From Pseudomonas fluorescens NCIMB 11764 (GTDB lineage: Bacteria; Pseudomonadota; Gammaproteobacteria; Pseudomonadales; Pseudomonadaceae), in the NCBI RefSeq assembly GCF_000293885.2, contig NZ_CP010945.1, forward strand, positions 1,446,001 through 1,510,000: a DNA stretch of 64,000 nucleotides. Reading direction: 5' to 3'. The notes under the pieces are model-generated. The model saw only the letters and a list, made by a program, of their open reading frames with translations. It searched no databases and was not told where the DNA came from. Positions 34,412-43,269 of this stretch are shown piece by piece. Made by a program: the position numbers and the translations under genes. The stretch's first letter is position 1, and each line of letters begins with the position of its first letter.

Positions 34412-35002
34412 TTAGAAGCGAATGCCCACCACGTCACCGTCGGCGTTCAGCGCTGGTTGTCCATAGGTATCCACCAGTTTTCCCTTGAAGAAGACAAAGT
34501 ATGGGGGCCAGAAGGAATGCTTACTCACCAGCGACAAAACGTGTTCGATCGTGGTCACCTGTTCGGGGCGCTTGAGTCGGAAGAAGTACATACTGCTCCA
34601 GTCATCGCTGAAGTACTCCTTAAGATCTCGCGGATCCCGCGTCTCAGAAATCGGCCTTTCGTCAGGATCTTCTTCGTCAAGCTGACTGGCATAGTTTTCA
34701 AACAGTCGATCTTGCAGAAACTCGAAGGCGTAAGGCTCCCATCTGATAGGGGAGTCCTCATCCTCTGTGTCAGGCACTTCTGATGGGTCGAAAGCCAGCA
34801 GAAATCCGCGGAAGTATGCATCCTCAATTGGTTTGCACTTCTCCGCAGCTTCGGCTGCTTGATGCCAGTTATCAAAACCTGCAGCTTTCGCTGTGATCTC
34901 AAGGGCTTCGTGATGCGGGATATCTTTTTCTCGCTTCATGCGACGAGCACGCTGCTTCAGGCGAGAGATGGCTTTTTGCGAAACGAGGGAAATGCGTTGC
35001 AT
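34412..35002 (-). CDS. Hypothetical accessory protein with plasmid/phage-type N-terminal motif
   Basis: 196 residues starting MQRISLVSQKAISRLKQRARRMKREK. The segment IPHHEALEITAKAAGFDNWHQAA is a motif (IP..EAL...A...GF..W) seen at the N-terminus of small mobile-element proteins, often read as a DNA-binding helix. The remainder is acidic (VPDTEDEDSPIRWEP) with a beta-rich C-terminus. It lies between the ATPase-DUF3800 pair and the lipoprotein, transcribed leftwards. Function unknown. Confidence 0.6.
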   Translation of the reverse strand: MQRISLVSQKAISRLKQRARRMKREKDIPHHEALEITAKAAGFDNWHQAAEAAEKCKPIEDAYFRGFLLAFDPSEVPDTEDEDSPIRWEPYAFEFLQDRLFENYASQLDEEDPDERPISETRDPRDLKEYFSDDWSSMYFFRLKRPEQVTTIEHVLSLVSKHSFWPPYFVFFKGKLVDTYGQPALNADGDVVGIRF

Positions 35003-35208
35003 GTTGAGGCTCCTCTGTTCGCGGAGTGCCGGTGCCCACTGCCGAGATCCGCACAGGGAATCCCAAACGCATTAAGTATGAAGTGAATCGTCCCATTCGG
35101 GTTTGCCAAGGTGGGCAGCAGGCTGCGATCCAGCCTGCGTTGATCGTATAAGAATGCTCACTACTGATTCAAGCCAGGACTCCCATGTTAGGCACGGCAC
35201 CTCTTGTT

Positions 35209-35616
35209 TCAGCTAGCTATCTCATACTCGATTTCGTCCGCCTCGCGGGATAGACCCCAAGCTTGGTACTGGTCGGCGGCCTCGCCCTCAATCAGTTTCC
35301 AGCCAGGCGTTCCAATGGTTGGGCTAAACATAGGATTCAACTCATAGTCGATTCCAACCCGGCCAACCATGATGATCAGATAAGAGGGCGAATCGCCTTT
35401 GGTGAACGCAACGCTATGGGTGTGTTGTCTAGCTGCTAGCGCGGTGGCACTAACCCAGCAGGCGCAAGGCTTGTAACCCGCTCGAATTGCAGCCTTGCAG
35501 GTCATCTGCATGGCTCGGCGATGGTTGCCGCAGTGCGCAAAGAAGTGGGCATAAGCCTCGGCCAATCGACCTAGCGCGATGCGATCCATCATTCGTCCCA
35601 TCTTTGCGTCACTCAT
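35209..35616 (-). CDS. Hypothetical protein
   Basis: 135 residues starting MSDAKMGRMMDRIALGRLAEAY. It has three cysteines (QMTCKAAIRAGYKPCACWVSATA) and a beta-rich second half (SYLIIMVGRVGIDYELNPMF). No ribosome site of note and no recognised family. It lies alone on the minus strand, divergent from the lipoprotein gene 35695, with 206 bp on its left (35003-35208) that hold nothing I can identify. Confidence 0.5.
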   Translation of the reverse strand: MSDAKMGRMMDRIALGRLAEAYAHFFAHCGNHRRAMQMTCKAAIRAGYKPCACWVSATALAARQHTHSVAFTKGDSPSYLIIMVGRVGIDYELNPMFSPTIGTPGWKLIEGEAADQYQAWGLSREADEIEYEIAS

Positions 35617-35694
35617 CTCGCCCCTACTGCTCGGTTAATGGCCTTAGAATCGGATGGTCACCGAATTTCATTTATTGTTCAAAAGGGGAGCGGC

Positions 35695-36285
35695 ATGCGT
35701 TCTGTTGTGTGTGGTGGAGTGGTTTTTGCCCTGGCCATCCTGGGTGGATGTGCAAATTTGGGAGGAGCAGACCAGCGGGCTGTTGTTGTTGACCACTACG
35801 CAGGGACAACTGATCTCTCAGGCTACCCGGGTATGGGGGTAGGGATGGGGCGTTTGCTCTACGGTCCCGCCGGCGCACGCGATGCAATCAGCTACCAACC
35901 TCTAGATGTTCGCCAATGCAACCAGCAGATGACTGCGTGTGCTTTGGGAATCGTGAATCTCACCAGCCGAATAGAGATCGTATCGGTTGGCGCTGATGCA
36001 GCAAAAGTAAAAGTTGACCTACAGTATCAAGTTGGATCCGAAGGGCGGCGGAGTTGGGCGGGGACTGAGTTCGTTACAAAGGTGAACGTTCCGGACATCA
36101 TCAACGATCAAGGGGTTGTCTCTCGCATTGCTGAGATCAGCTACGGAGAGGTGCGGCATATCCAGCTGCCATACGGAGTCGACTTTGCTCTTTGCGTCTC
36201 TGCCCCTGGTGTGACGACCCTGGATAATCGCCCCTGTTCTAGCCGCCTAAAAGTCTTGGATCCGACTGGTACTGTGGCTTTCTAA
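35695..36285 (+). CDS. Lipoprotein of unknown function
   Basis: 196 residues from ATG 35695 with GGGGAG upstream; an earlier in-frame start at 35638 lacks this and would spoil the signal. The N-terminus MRSVVCGGVVFALAILGGC is a lipoprotein signal with lipobox LGGC. The mature part has a Gly-rich segment (YPGMGVGMGRLLYGPAG) and a beta-rich C-terminus with several cysteines. It is 23 bp upstream of the Gabija-like nuclease gene and could share its promoter, though a lipoprotein is not a known Gabija component. Confidence 0.7.
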   Translation: MRSVVCGGVVFALAILGGCANLGGADQRAVVVDHYAGTTDLSGYPGMGVGMGRLLYGPAGARDAISYQPLDVRQCNQQMTACALGIVNLTSRIEIVSVGADAAKVKVDLQYQVGSEGRRSWAGTEFVTKVNVPDIINDQGVVSRIAEISYGEVRHIQLPYGVDFALCVSAPGVTTLDNRPCSSRLKVLDPTGTVAF

Positions 36286-36308
36286 TTCTCGCAAAAGCCG
36301 GAGGGACG

Positions 36309-38117
36309 ATGTACCTGAAGACATTGACAGTCAGCAACTTTCGCTCCATTGAGCAGCTTGAAATCCCGCTTTGTAACGATCTAACCATCCTTGTTGGGGA
36401 GAATAACGGCGGCAAGAGTAACGCGATTGACGCTATTCGGCTTTTGACAATGCCGTTGAGTGGTCGTCGTGAGCTCTATTGCGAGACGACCGATATCCGC
36501 TTCGGAAGTGCCAGGCGTCAGTTTGAGCTTATTGGGCGATTCGAAGAACTTAGCCCCGCACAGCAGGGACGCCTAATCTCGGCGGCGACCGATCACGCGA
36601 TTTCGGGCAGCATCTTCGGCTTGCGCTATGACGAGAGCAGCGGACGCTTTCCGGTAAGGCCAGTTTTGTGGTCCGGCCACCAACAAGGTGCTCCGGAGCC
36701 TGGCTGTCATGACATGATTCGGCACGTCTATTTACCACCGCTCCGCGATGCTAAAAGAGCACTCGCTTCGGGCAATCCAACACGCATTTATGCCCTCCTG
36801 AACCACTTCCTTGATGGTGGTGATCCTGAGGCTCTGGCACGGTCGCTGCGGCGCGATGCCTCAGCGGAAATCCTTGGGAAGGTTGGGGGCGCTGTTGAGG
36901 TCGGTCTTAGCGCCCTTACCTCTGGCGTTCGCCAGCAGACAACATCGCTGGGCTTCGCCAATGATGAGAAGCTAATTGATATTGCTCGTGACCTGCGCTT
37001 CAAGCTCGCTGACCATGGTGTCGAGCCTGAGGATTTGCGCTACTCGGGTCATGGCTATGCCAATTTGCTCTACATGGCGACGATTGCGGTTGAGCTGGAA
37101 AAGGTTAACGACGCTGATTTGACCCTGTTTCTAGTCGAGGAGCCGGAGGCACATCTCCATCCCCAACTCCAGGCCGCCGTGCTCTGCTTTCTGGAAGAGC
37201 AGGCGGAGAAGTCTCGGCAGCCAAGACCTGGCTATGAAGGGCCCGCCGGCCAGTTGCAGGTTATCGTCGCTACTCATTCGCCCAATATCTCAGCGTGGGT
37301 AGAGAGCAAAAAATTGGTGTTCTTCCGATCCTTCATACCCGAGGCGGTCACCCCTATCGAAGTGCCTGTAGCAGCCGATGCGAAAGCGGCGAAACCTGCG
37401 CCTCTACCTCGCCGTGAGACACGCTGCATTCCGCTGGCGTCGCTCGCACTAGATCCGGTTGAGCGCCGAAAGATCGACCGCTATCTCGACGTCACCAAGT
37501 CTGCTTTCTTGTTCGGTGGGCGTGTGCTTCTGGCCGAAGGTATCGCCGAGGCTCTGCTCCTACCTGTGATTGCCAAGAAGCTCGTGCTTAAGGATAGCCC
37601 CGAGAAGCTGAGGCTATTCCGCTCTGCTGTCTTTGTGCCAATCGACGGTGTCGACTTTGAGCCCTATGCCAAGTTCCTTTTGACCTCGTTCAACGAGGTA
37701 CGCATTTGCGATCGTCTGGTTGTGCTCACTGACGGTGATGGGGGTGGTCTGCCCGAGACCCAAGAACGACCGGGCGCGCTCCGTAAGGCGAGTTTGGAGG
37801 CCGTTGCGACCAAGCTCGGTGCTGAGGGACTCATCAAGGTGGTGATCAACGACTATTCGCTTGAGACCGAACTCGTTCGCGCAGGCAATGGGGTCTTGAT
37901 GAAGGCTGTCTATCTTCAGCTTCACCCGCGCTCGGAAGCAAAATGGGACACGGCCGTTGCCGAGACCGGCGACGATCAGGCGCTTGCGATCCAGAAGCTG
38001 TTTGAGACTACCCGTAAAGGCGATTTCGCCCAGCTACTCGCCGAGGCGATCAACAACGGCCAAGTGTTCGTTGTGCCTGCCTATCTCGCGCGCGCGATCA
38101 GCGCGTTAGTCGAATGA
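36309..38117 (+). CDS. GajA-like OLD-family ATP-dependent nuclease (Gabija)
   Basis: 602 residues, start ATG 36309 with GGAGGG before it. N-terminal ABC-type ATPase: LTILVGENNGGKSNAIDAI (Walker A, about 28-46), then FLVEEPEAHLHPQLQ (Walker B) and IVATHSPNISAW (H-loop). The C-terminal TOPRIM domain has LLAEGIAEALLLPVI (catalytic Glu) and LVVLTDGDGGGLPE (D-x-D). This is a class 2 OLD nuclease. It overlaps by 4 bp a UvrD-like helicase gene, and that pair is the Gabija defence system, in which GajA nicks DNA when nucleotide pools are depleted during phage infection. Length is close to the usual 580 residues and all catalytic residues are present. Confidence 0.85.
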   Translation: MYLKTLTVSNFRSIEQLEIPLCNDLTILVGENNGGKSNAIDAIRLLTMPLSGRRELYCETTDIRFGSARRQFELIGRFEELSPAQQGRLISAATDHAISGSIFGLRYDESSGRFPVRPVLWSGHQQGAPEPGCHDMIRHVYLPPLRDAKRALASGNPTRIYALLNHFLDGGDPEALARSLRRDASAEILGKVGGAVEVGLSALTSGVRQQTTSLGFANDEKLIDIARDLRFKLADHGVEPEDLRYSGHGYANLLYMATIAVELEKVNDADLTLFLVEEPEAHLHPQLQAAVLCFLEEQAEKSRQPRPGYEGPAGQLQVIVATHSPNISAWVESKKLVFFRSFIPEAVTPIEVPVAADAKAAKPAPLPRRETRCIPLASLALDPVERRKIDRYLDVTKSAFLFGGRVLLAEGIAEALLLPVIAKKLVLKDSPEKLRLFRSAVFVPIDGVDFEPYAKFLLTSFNEVRICDRLVVLTDGDGGGLPETQERPGALRKASLEAVATKLGAEGLIKVVINDYSLETELVRAGNGVLMKAVYLQLHPRSEAKWDTAVAETGDDQALAIQKLFETTRKGDFAQLLAEAINNGQVFVVPAYLARAISALVE

Positions 38118-39841
38118 GCTCCCGCTCTTTCACGCCCACGGGCGAACAGACGCGCGTCATCGGCCATGCGGGCTCTGCTTTTGTCGCAGCTTGTCCTGGC
38201 GCGGGTAAGACCCGTGTGCTGGTGGAGCGGGCGCGGAGCCTCCTGGCCGAGCGGTCGGATGGGCGCGGTATTGCCTTTCTGTCCTTCACGATAGCTGCCG
38301 TGTCCGAGCTGGAGGGGCGGTTGCGCCGCGAGGGGTTGCTTAAGACTCCAGCATTTCCTCACTTCATAGGAACCTTTGATGGGTTCCTATGGCAGTTCCT
38401 GATTGCGCCTTTTGGAGTGCCCGGCTGCGCGACGCGTCCCCGCCTGATTCCAGATAAGGAGCATCGCCAAATCCAGCCTTATGCGAAGGCTCAGTCACTT
38501 CCGCTAGAGTGTTTTGACCGAACGACCGGTAATGCAATCCCGGCTGCACTTACGCGGCATGGTTTCCGGGGGCGCATCAATGCGCATGAAACCGCCGCGC
38601 GCAAGATTCGCGCACTTTTCCTTGAGCGTGGCGAGTTGGATTTCGCTGATGCCCGCGACATTGCGCTTGCTCGGTTGCGAGATCCGGACTCTTCATCCGT
38701 CTTAGCGCGCGCGTTCGCAGCCCGCTTTGAAGAGCTAATCGTCGATGAGGCCCAAGACTGCAATCCGTCGGACTTGGAAATCATCGACTGGTTTCGCTCC
38801 ATCCACCTCCCAGTGAAGGTGATCTGTGATCCCCACCAGTCGATCTATGGCTTTCGCGGTGGCGTGACCGAGCAACTCTTTGCCTTCGGTCAAAGTTTCG
38901 CGCCGCATGAGCAATTGCCTATGACCGGTAATTTCCGGTCGAGCCGTCATATCACCAAGGCGATCATGGCGCTGCGTGTGCCAGATATGTGTGCGATCAC
39001 CGACGATGCGCTTGGGGCCCATAGCGACGAGCCGTCCCCTATCTACATCTTGGCCTATCCGGGCAACAGTGTGCCCTCCAGTGTCGGAGCCAAGTTCCGC
39101 GAGCTGACTGAAGCGCTCGGCCTTGACGCCCGCGATTGCCCAGTCGTAGCTGCGACCCGGCTCGGCGGCGCTAACGCGCTAGGCCATCCCACCAACAGCG
39201 GTATCAAAGATCTGAGCTATCGGCTAGCCGTTGCGGTCAGCGACTATCATTTCTCGTTCGAACTCGGTGGCCGGAAGGAGGCGCTCGAAGCGATCCACAA
39301 ATTGATGCTGGAGCTAGAAGGTCATACCGCCGATAAGACCTATCATCAGCATATTTCAGACGCCGAGATCGAATCGAACTCGTGGCGACCGCGGGTCCTC
39401 AAACTGGTCGATGCTCTTCGCTATGACCCGATTCGCTTCGGGACGGCCGACGCATGGCTCAACCATGCCCGCAGCCTACTCGCGCCGCTACTGCCAAACG
39501 AAGGCCCGACGATTAACCAGCGACTCCGCCGCAATGCCGACCTGGAGAAAGCACTATCCTTCGCCCCACCGAGCGGGCATTGCGCCCGAACGATTCATAG
39601 CGTGAAGGGGTTGGAGTTCCCGGCGGTGTGTGTAGTGATGTCGTCGCGCACGGCGAAGGGGATTCTCGACTATCTAAATACTGGCAGCCCAGCCACCAGT
39701 AGCGAAGAGGTGCGCAAGATCTATGTAGGGGCTTCGCGTGCCCAACGGTTGCTGGCAATCGCCGCTCCAAAATCGCAGGCTATGCGTTTAAGGCACCGCT
39801 TAGAGGCGACTGGCGCGTTTGTTTCGTTGGTCACTTTGTAG
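38114..39841 (+). CDS. GajB-like UvrD/Rep helicase (Gabija)
   Basis: 575 residues; the ATG overlaps the GajA-like stop (ATGA). UvrD-family motifs: Q motif FTPTGEQTRVIG, Walker A ACPGAGKTRVLVERA, IAFLSFTIAAVSEL, Walker B LIVDEAQDCNPSDLEII, SIYGFRGG (motif III), and near the end TIHSVKGLEFPAVCV and YVGASRAQRLLAIA (motifs V/VI). GajB senses DNA ends and stimulates GajA. The length is a little above the commonly seen 490-500 residues, because of the segment between about 280 and 430. Together with the OLD nuclease it supports a complete two-gene Gabija system. The end is followed by a short hairpin-bearing gap before the opposite-strand Shedu-like gene. Confidence 0.87.
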   Translation: MSSRSFTPTGEQTRVIGHAGSAFVAACPGAGKTRVLVERARSLLAERSDGRGIAFLSFTIAAVSELEGRLRREGLLKTPAFPHFIGTFDGFLWQFLIAPFGVPGCATRPRLIPDKEHRQIQPYAKAQSLPLECFDRTTGNAIPAALTRHGFRGRINAHETAARKIRALFLERGELDFADARDIALARLRDPDSSSVLARAFAARFEELIVDEAQDCNPSDLEIIDWFRSIHLPVKVICDPHQSIYGFRGGVTEQLFAFGQSFAPHEQLPMTGNFRSSRHITKAIMALRVPDMCAITDDALGAHSDEPSPIYILAYPGNSVPSSVGAKFRELTEALGLDARDCPVVAATRLGGANALGHPTNSGIKDLSYRLAVAVSDYHFSFELGGRKEALEAIHKLMLELEGHTADKTYHQHISDAEIESNSWRPRVLKLVDALRYDPIRFGTADAWLNHARSLLAPLLPNEGPTINQRLRRNADLEKALSFAPPSGHCARTIHSVKGLEFPAVCVVMSSRTAKGILDYLNTGSPATSSEEVRKIYVGASRAQRLLAIAAPKSQAMRLRHRLEATGAFVSLVTL

Positions 39842-39901
39842 CCGTTAGCTCGTAGCTGAGAGCGGCACTGCACTCACCCCAGTCGCTACTCTGGGTGAGG
39901 T

Positions 39902-41383
39902 CTAGAACGGAACGTCGTCCTCCTCGGCCCTAGCGTCCCGGTTCAGATTTGAGCTTGCTGGCGTTGAAGGTGACAGTGCCTTGTGAATGTCTTCCAAGCG
40001 TTGCTGCAGCTCATCAAAAGTCACCACTGTCACATCCTTGAGTGCATTTCGGTATTGTTCGAATGAGCGCCGCTGGTGTTTATCAGACGGTGTGCTGCCA
40101 ATTACGACGATGGCTGGAACTGCGTGCGCGTGTACTGGCTCCTCTAGATCTTCTTTGAGCTGGAGAATTTCCCGCTGCAGGCTCGCCCGCTGATGGATTA
40201 TTTGTGCGATAGAACCACTCAGCTCGACTGAGGGGCCATACGTATCATTCCTGTAAGCTGGAGTTTTCAGCAGATCTTTTTGCGGGTGCTTGATCTCGAT
40301 GAGCGCCACGTTGCCTGTCGATTTTGCTGCCACTAGGAAGTCCGAATAGTTCCCGCCTCGCCCAGTGAAGCGTTTGCTGCCCACGTACGGCCGTTCGCAG
40401 ACCAGCTTCACTGGAAAGGAAAAGGCCATATCTAGGATGAACGGATTGTCGGCCAAAAACTGTTGCCACTTACCTTCCTTTGCGTCGGTCGACATGAGCT
40501 TCTTGTAGCGTTCAATTAACTCGCCGAGAGTGACCCGCTCAATGTCCGCCTTGAGATCGAGCAGCATCAGAGGTGTCTTCTTGGCAATGACCCCTGCGTT
40601 GTCTTTCACCAGGTGAACCGCTGACTTTTGGTCTGCTATAGACAGCTGCGATCGCCCTTTTCCGAGCTTGATAAGGTCCGTCAGTACGTTGGCTGGAAGC
40701 TTCTTTGGCCGCTCAGGGTTTTGAATCGGATCCGCTGCATGGGCTAACCCGGTGTAGCAAACCAACTGCTTGTCTGATCGAGTCTCGCGTTGGTGTCTTT
40801 GGCTTAAGCGATCAAGGCTGCGCTTCAACTCCAAATATCGATCAATGCCAAGATAGTACGAACTACCGCAAATCCTCGCGTCATCCGATCCACCTTCGCC
40901 GTGGATCACGACAGTGTGTATACCACCTATATCGGCAATCGAATCAACGATGAAACGGTACTCCCACAGTAGGCCCAAGCCGATCTGCCAATCCTTCGCG
41001 AAGCCATCTGGAAGTGCGCTGAGTAGCCCTTCAAGCTCGTCGCGATCTGTTGGAAGGCTGTAAGGGTGGGCCTTAGGCCTAGCGAGGATAATTTCATTTA
41101 TAGGGTCATGTTTAGGCGTTCCATAGTTCGCGCCTCCCCCCCGCTGATGAATTGGGTAGATACATATCTCGCTAGGAGTAACAGACAGGATCCGATGCCA
41201 GGTTTCTACTGCTTCAGGGGTTTCAAAGTCCGCGGTGACGTCGCTGAAATAGACATCACAGCTGTCCGCCTGCAGAGCAACGTCGGTCGGAATGCCTTCA
41301 CCATCAAGGAGCAGAAACTCTACGAATGGCCCTCCGTCAGACCGAGATTGGAGAGTTATCTGCGAGGGGCGTAAAGAGGGCAT
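39902..41383 (-). CDS. Shedu-like nuclease (DUF4263)
   Basis: 493 residues from ATG 41383 (GGAGCAAGTG upstream). The C-terminal 200 residues carry the Shedu/DUF4263 domain: KWQQFLADNPFILDMAFSFP, then SDFLVAAKSTGNVALIEIKH (the PD-(D/E)xK core, D...E-x-K), PAYRNDTYGPSVELSGSIAQ and QIIHQRASLQREI. These match the SduA core, including the conserved Gln. The first 280 residues form a distinct N-terminal domain I cannot assign (GGGANYGTPKHDPINEIILA); Shedu proteins have varied N-termini that act as sensors. As a single-gene phage defence protein it fits the neighbourhood. It is transcribed convergently with the Gabija pair. Confidence 0.85.
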   Translation of the reverse strand: MPSLRPSQITLQSRSDGGPFVEFLLLDGEGIPTDVALQADSCDVYFSDVTADFETPEAVETWHRILSVTPSEICIYPIHQRGGGANYGTPKHDPINEIILARPKAHPYSLPTDRDELEGLLSALPDGFAKDWQIGLGLLWEYRFIVDSIADIGGIHTVVIHGEGGSDDARICGSSYYLGIDRYLELKRSLDRLSQRHQRETRSDKQLVCYTGLAHAADPIQNPERPKKLPANVLTDLIKLGKGRSQLSIADQKSAVHLVKDNAGVIAKKTPLMLLDLKADIERVTLGELIERYKKLMSTDAKEGKWQQFLADNPFILDMAFSFPVKLVCERPYVGSKRFTGRGGNYSDFLVAAKSTGNVALIEIKHPQKDLLKTPAYRNDTYGPSVELSGSIAQIIHQRASLQREILQLKEDLEEPVHAHAVPAIVVIGSTPSDKHQRRSFEQYRNALKDVTVVTFDELQQRLEDIHKALSPSTPASSNLNRDARAEEDDVPF

Positions 41384-41511
41384 TCACTTGCTCCAACATT
41401 GTGTGCAATGCAGGAGCCTGTCAGTTAGATCTGTTCAACGTCAACGAGCAAAATCGTTATTGGTTTAGGGGGGGCGGCGGCGAGCAGTTCGTAGTGGGGT
41501 GTGCTGGGTAG

Positions 41512-42564
41512 TTACGCGATGCCGAACAGTTTTCTCGGAAAGCCATTTTCATCCGGCAGTCCTAGCGCGGTGTAGGGGCATCCAGGCAAAGATGGCTTAC
41601 TGTCGATGATGTCGGCCAGATGACGAGCCCATGTCGAGTTTGGGTTGATGCGCTGAACAAGGAACCATACGATTGCGGTGAGTCCATAGAATCGCGACAG
41701 AGCTTTTTGGTCCAAGGCAATGGCTTGAAAATAGGGCTCGCTGGTAATCATTGGTAACGGGTTTGCCATTACCTGGTTCCAGATCCGGGTGTGGTGGGCG
41801 CATCGGTTGCGCAGGGTGTTTATTTCTTGCAGCCATCGGGTGAGGGCTCTTGTGTCCTTAATCCCCAGGCGGCCGGCAATACGATTCTGGTAGTTACCTT
41901 TGAGTATCTCGAAGTATTTCGAGAGCGTACCAAAGTCCCAGGCTTCAACCGCTACCCAGAACGGAATGGCCTTATGGGCTTTGCGGTGCCAATCAATACA
42001 GTCTTCTTGGCTGCGGTTCACCAGGCCCTGCTGGCGTACAAGCCATTCAGCCCAGGTATTCCGCTGATTGCCTTTCCTGTCTTTCCAGGGCTTAGCCTGC
42101 TTCGGCTGGATGAACTGTACGTCGGTGTATGCCATGGGATCGTGGTATCCAACCTCATGGGCAATCACTGTCCTGAGGTGAATCTCGATTCGTTCCACTG
42201 CGTCGAATATGTGCTGTCTTAGGTGCTTGTCGAAGAGATAGAGGGCAACGGCATCGTCAAAGGAGACGCCCGGTTGGAACTGACTTTGGCGTAGTGGCTT
42301 CTGTGTGACGTTGCAGAGAACAACCTGCTGCTGGTCGTTCTTTACGAAATCTCTCGCTGGATACCAGTAGCCGCTGAGCCGGTAGTAGCCAATCTGAGCA
42401 AGTTTGCCTTCGGCGCGCTGAGGATCTGGGACTTCCATGCCACGAGCGGTCAACAAGTTGACCAAATCGGGATAGGTGCGGAATGGCTTTGGTGGAGCGA
42501 GCTGCCGCAACGTCCATGCCCCAGAAAAAAGAAGGCCCAAACATAATGCCGGACTAGCCAGCAC
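41512..42564 (-). CDS. AbiD/AbiF-like abortive infection protein (Abi_2, HEPN)
   Basis: 350 residues as read from ATG 42564. The first about 20 residues are hydrophobic and unlike the family, so TTG 42510 (with GGGGC upstream) may be the true start. The family pattern is clear: TYPDLVNLLTARGMEV followed by KLAQIGYYRLSGYWYPARDF (the YYRLSGYW signature), LYLFDKHLRQHIFDAVERIE, and RNRCAHHTRIWNQVM. The last is an R-x4-6-H HEPN-type RNase motif. AbiD/AbiF proteins stop phage growth by killing or arresting the infected cell. It is the last gene of the defence-type cluster before the tRNA-Thr junction region. Confidence 0.88.
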   Translation of the reverse strand: MLASPALCLGLLFSGAWTLRQLAPPKPFRTYPDLVNLLTARGMEVPDPQRAEGKLAQIGYYRLSGYWYPARDFVKNDQQQVVLCNVTQKPLRQSQFQPGVSFDDAVALYLFDKHLRQHIFDAVERIEIHLRTVIAHEVGYHDPMAYTDVQFIQPKQAKPWKDRKGNQRNTWAEWLVRQQGLVNRSQEDCIDWHRKAHKAIPFWVAVEAWDFGTLSKYFEILKGNYQNRIAGRLGIKDTRALTRWLQEINTLRNRCAHHTRIWNQVMANPLPMITSEPYFQAIALDQKALSRFYGLTAIVWFLVQRINPNSTWARHLADIIDSKPSLPGCPYTALGLPDENGFPRKLFGIA

Positions 42565-43021
42565 CAGAGGATCGGGCGCGATTGGGACTAATACTCGGCC
42601 ATTTGTTCGCTGCTGTCAATCCGGAGGCTTGTAAAGGCGCTGAAGGCATTATGTTCTGCGGCCTTCATGGCTAGGCCATCTCCTATAAGCGTTTCGAGCA
42701 TCATTTAAAGCGTCCAGAAACGCCTTGGTGATGGTGTCTGGTTAGCTCCTGAATCCCCGGCCATCCTCGCGCTTGGGCTGATTCTTCAGGATATCGACGG
42801 CGCGGCTTGAGAGGTGGCCCAGGGCGGAATGTTCTTGGTCAGCGGCAGCATGGCGGTGAGTTGCTCCAAGTCGAGGTTAGCTCATAGCGGGTTGACGATC
42901 TTGCTGCAGTGCATGCCGGTCTCGGCCACAGACCGCGCGCTCTGTGGCGGCTCGGTCGCGCGATAGCAGCGGCATATCAAAAAAACGGTGACCAAAGTGG
43001 TGACCAAAAAGCCCATAAACG
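42565..43021. other. Gene-free junction region between defence cluster and tRNA-Thr
   Basis: About 460 bp without a supportable gene. On the minus strand a short frame (about 42730-42850) reads HSALGHLSSRAVDILKNQ then KREDGRGFRS before a stop, which looks like the eroded end of an unknown gene. A direct repeat GGTGACCAAAGTGGTGACC lies at about 42986-43004. No integrase is evident. This degraded sequence is the kind of scar expected at the edge of an integrated element. Confidence 0.5.
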
Positions 43022-43047
43022 AAAAAGGCCCACCTTGCGGTGAGCCT
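43022..43047 (-). terminator. Intrinsic terminator of tRNA-Thr
   Basis: Hairpin arms AGGCCCACC and GGTGAGCCT around TTGC. Read on the minus strand it is followed by five T. It lies just downstream of the tRNA gene and is probably its native terminator. Confidence 0.75.
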
Positions 43048-43063
43048 AAGTCGTTGTTTTATA

Positions 43064-43139
<76 letters not shown>

Positions 43140-43217
43140 GTGTTAGGGCGACGATTATAGCGATTGGGTTGGTTCTGTAAACCCCTGAATTCAGACTATT
43201 TTTGCGCAGGCGTAAGA

Positions 43218-43247
43218 CCAGCCCCGCAGACGCTTCTGCGGGGCTGG
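43218..43247 (-). terminator. Terminator-like hairpin after the deaminase-like gene
   Basis: A 13-bp perfect stem CCAGCCCCGCAGA / TCTGCGGGGCTGG with a 4-base loop. It sits 23 bp beyond the stop at 43270 on the minus strand, and a modest T-rich tail follows. Confidence 0.8.
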
Positions 43248-43269
43248 AACGGGTGGATGTTTTGACGCC

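Noticed and set aside
42565..43063. Possible integrase remnant next to tRNA-Thr
   Set aside because: No tyrosine-recombinase motif can be read in any frame; only a short eroded tail is visible.
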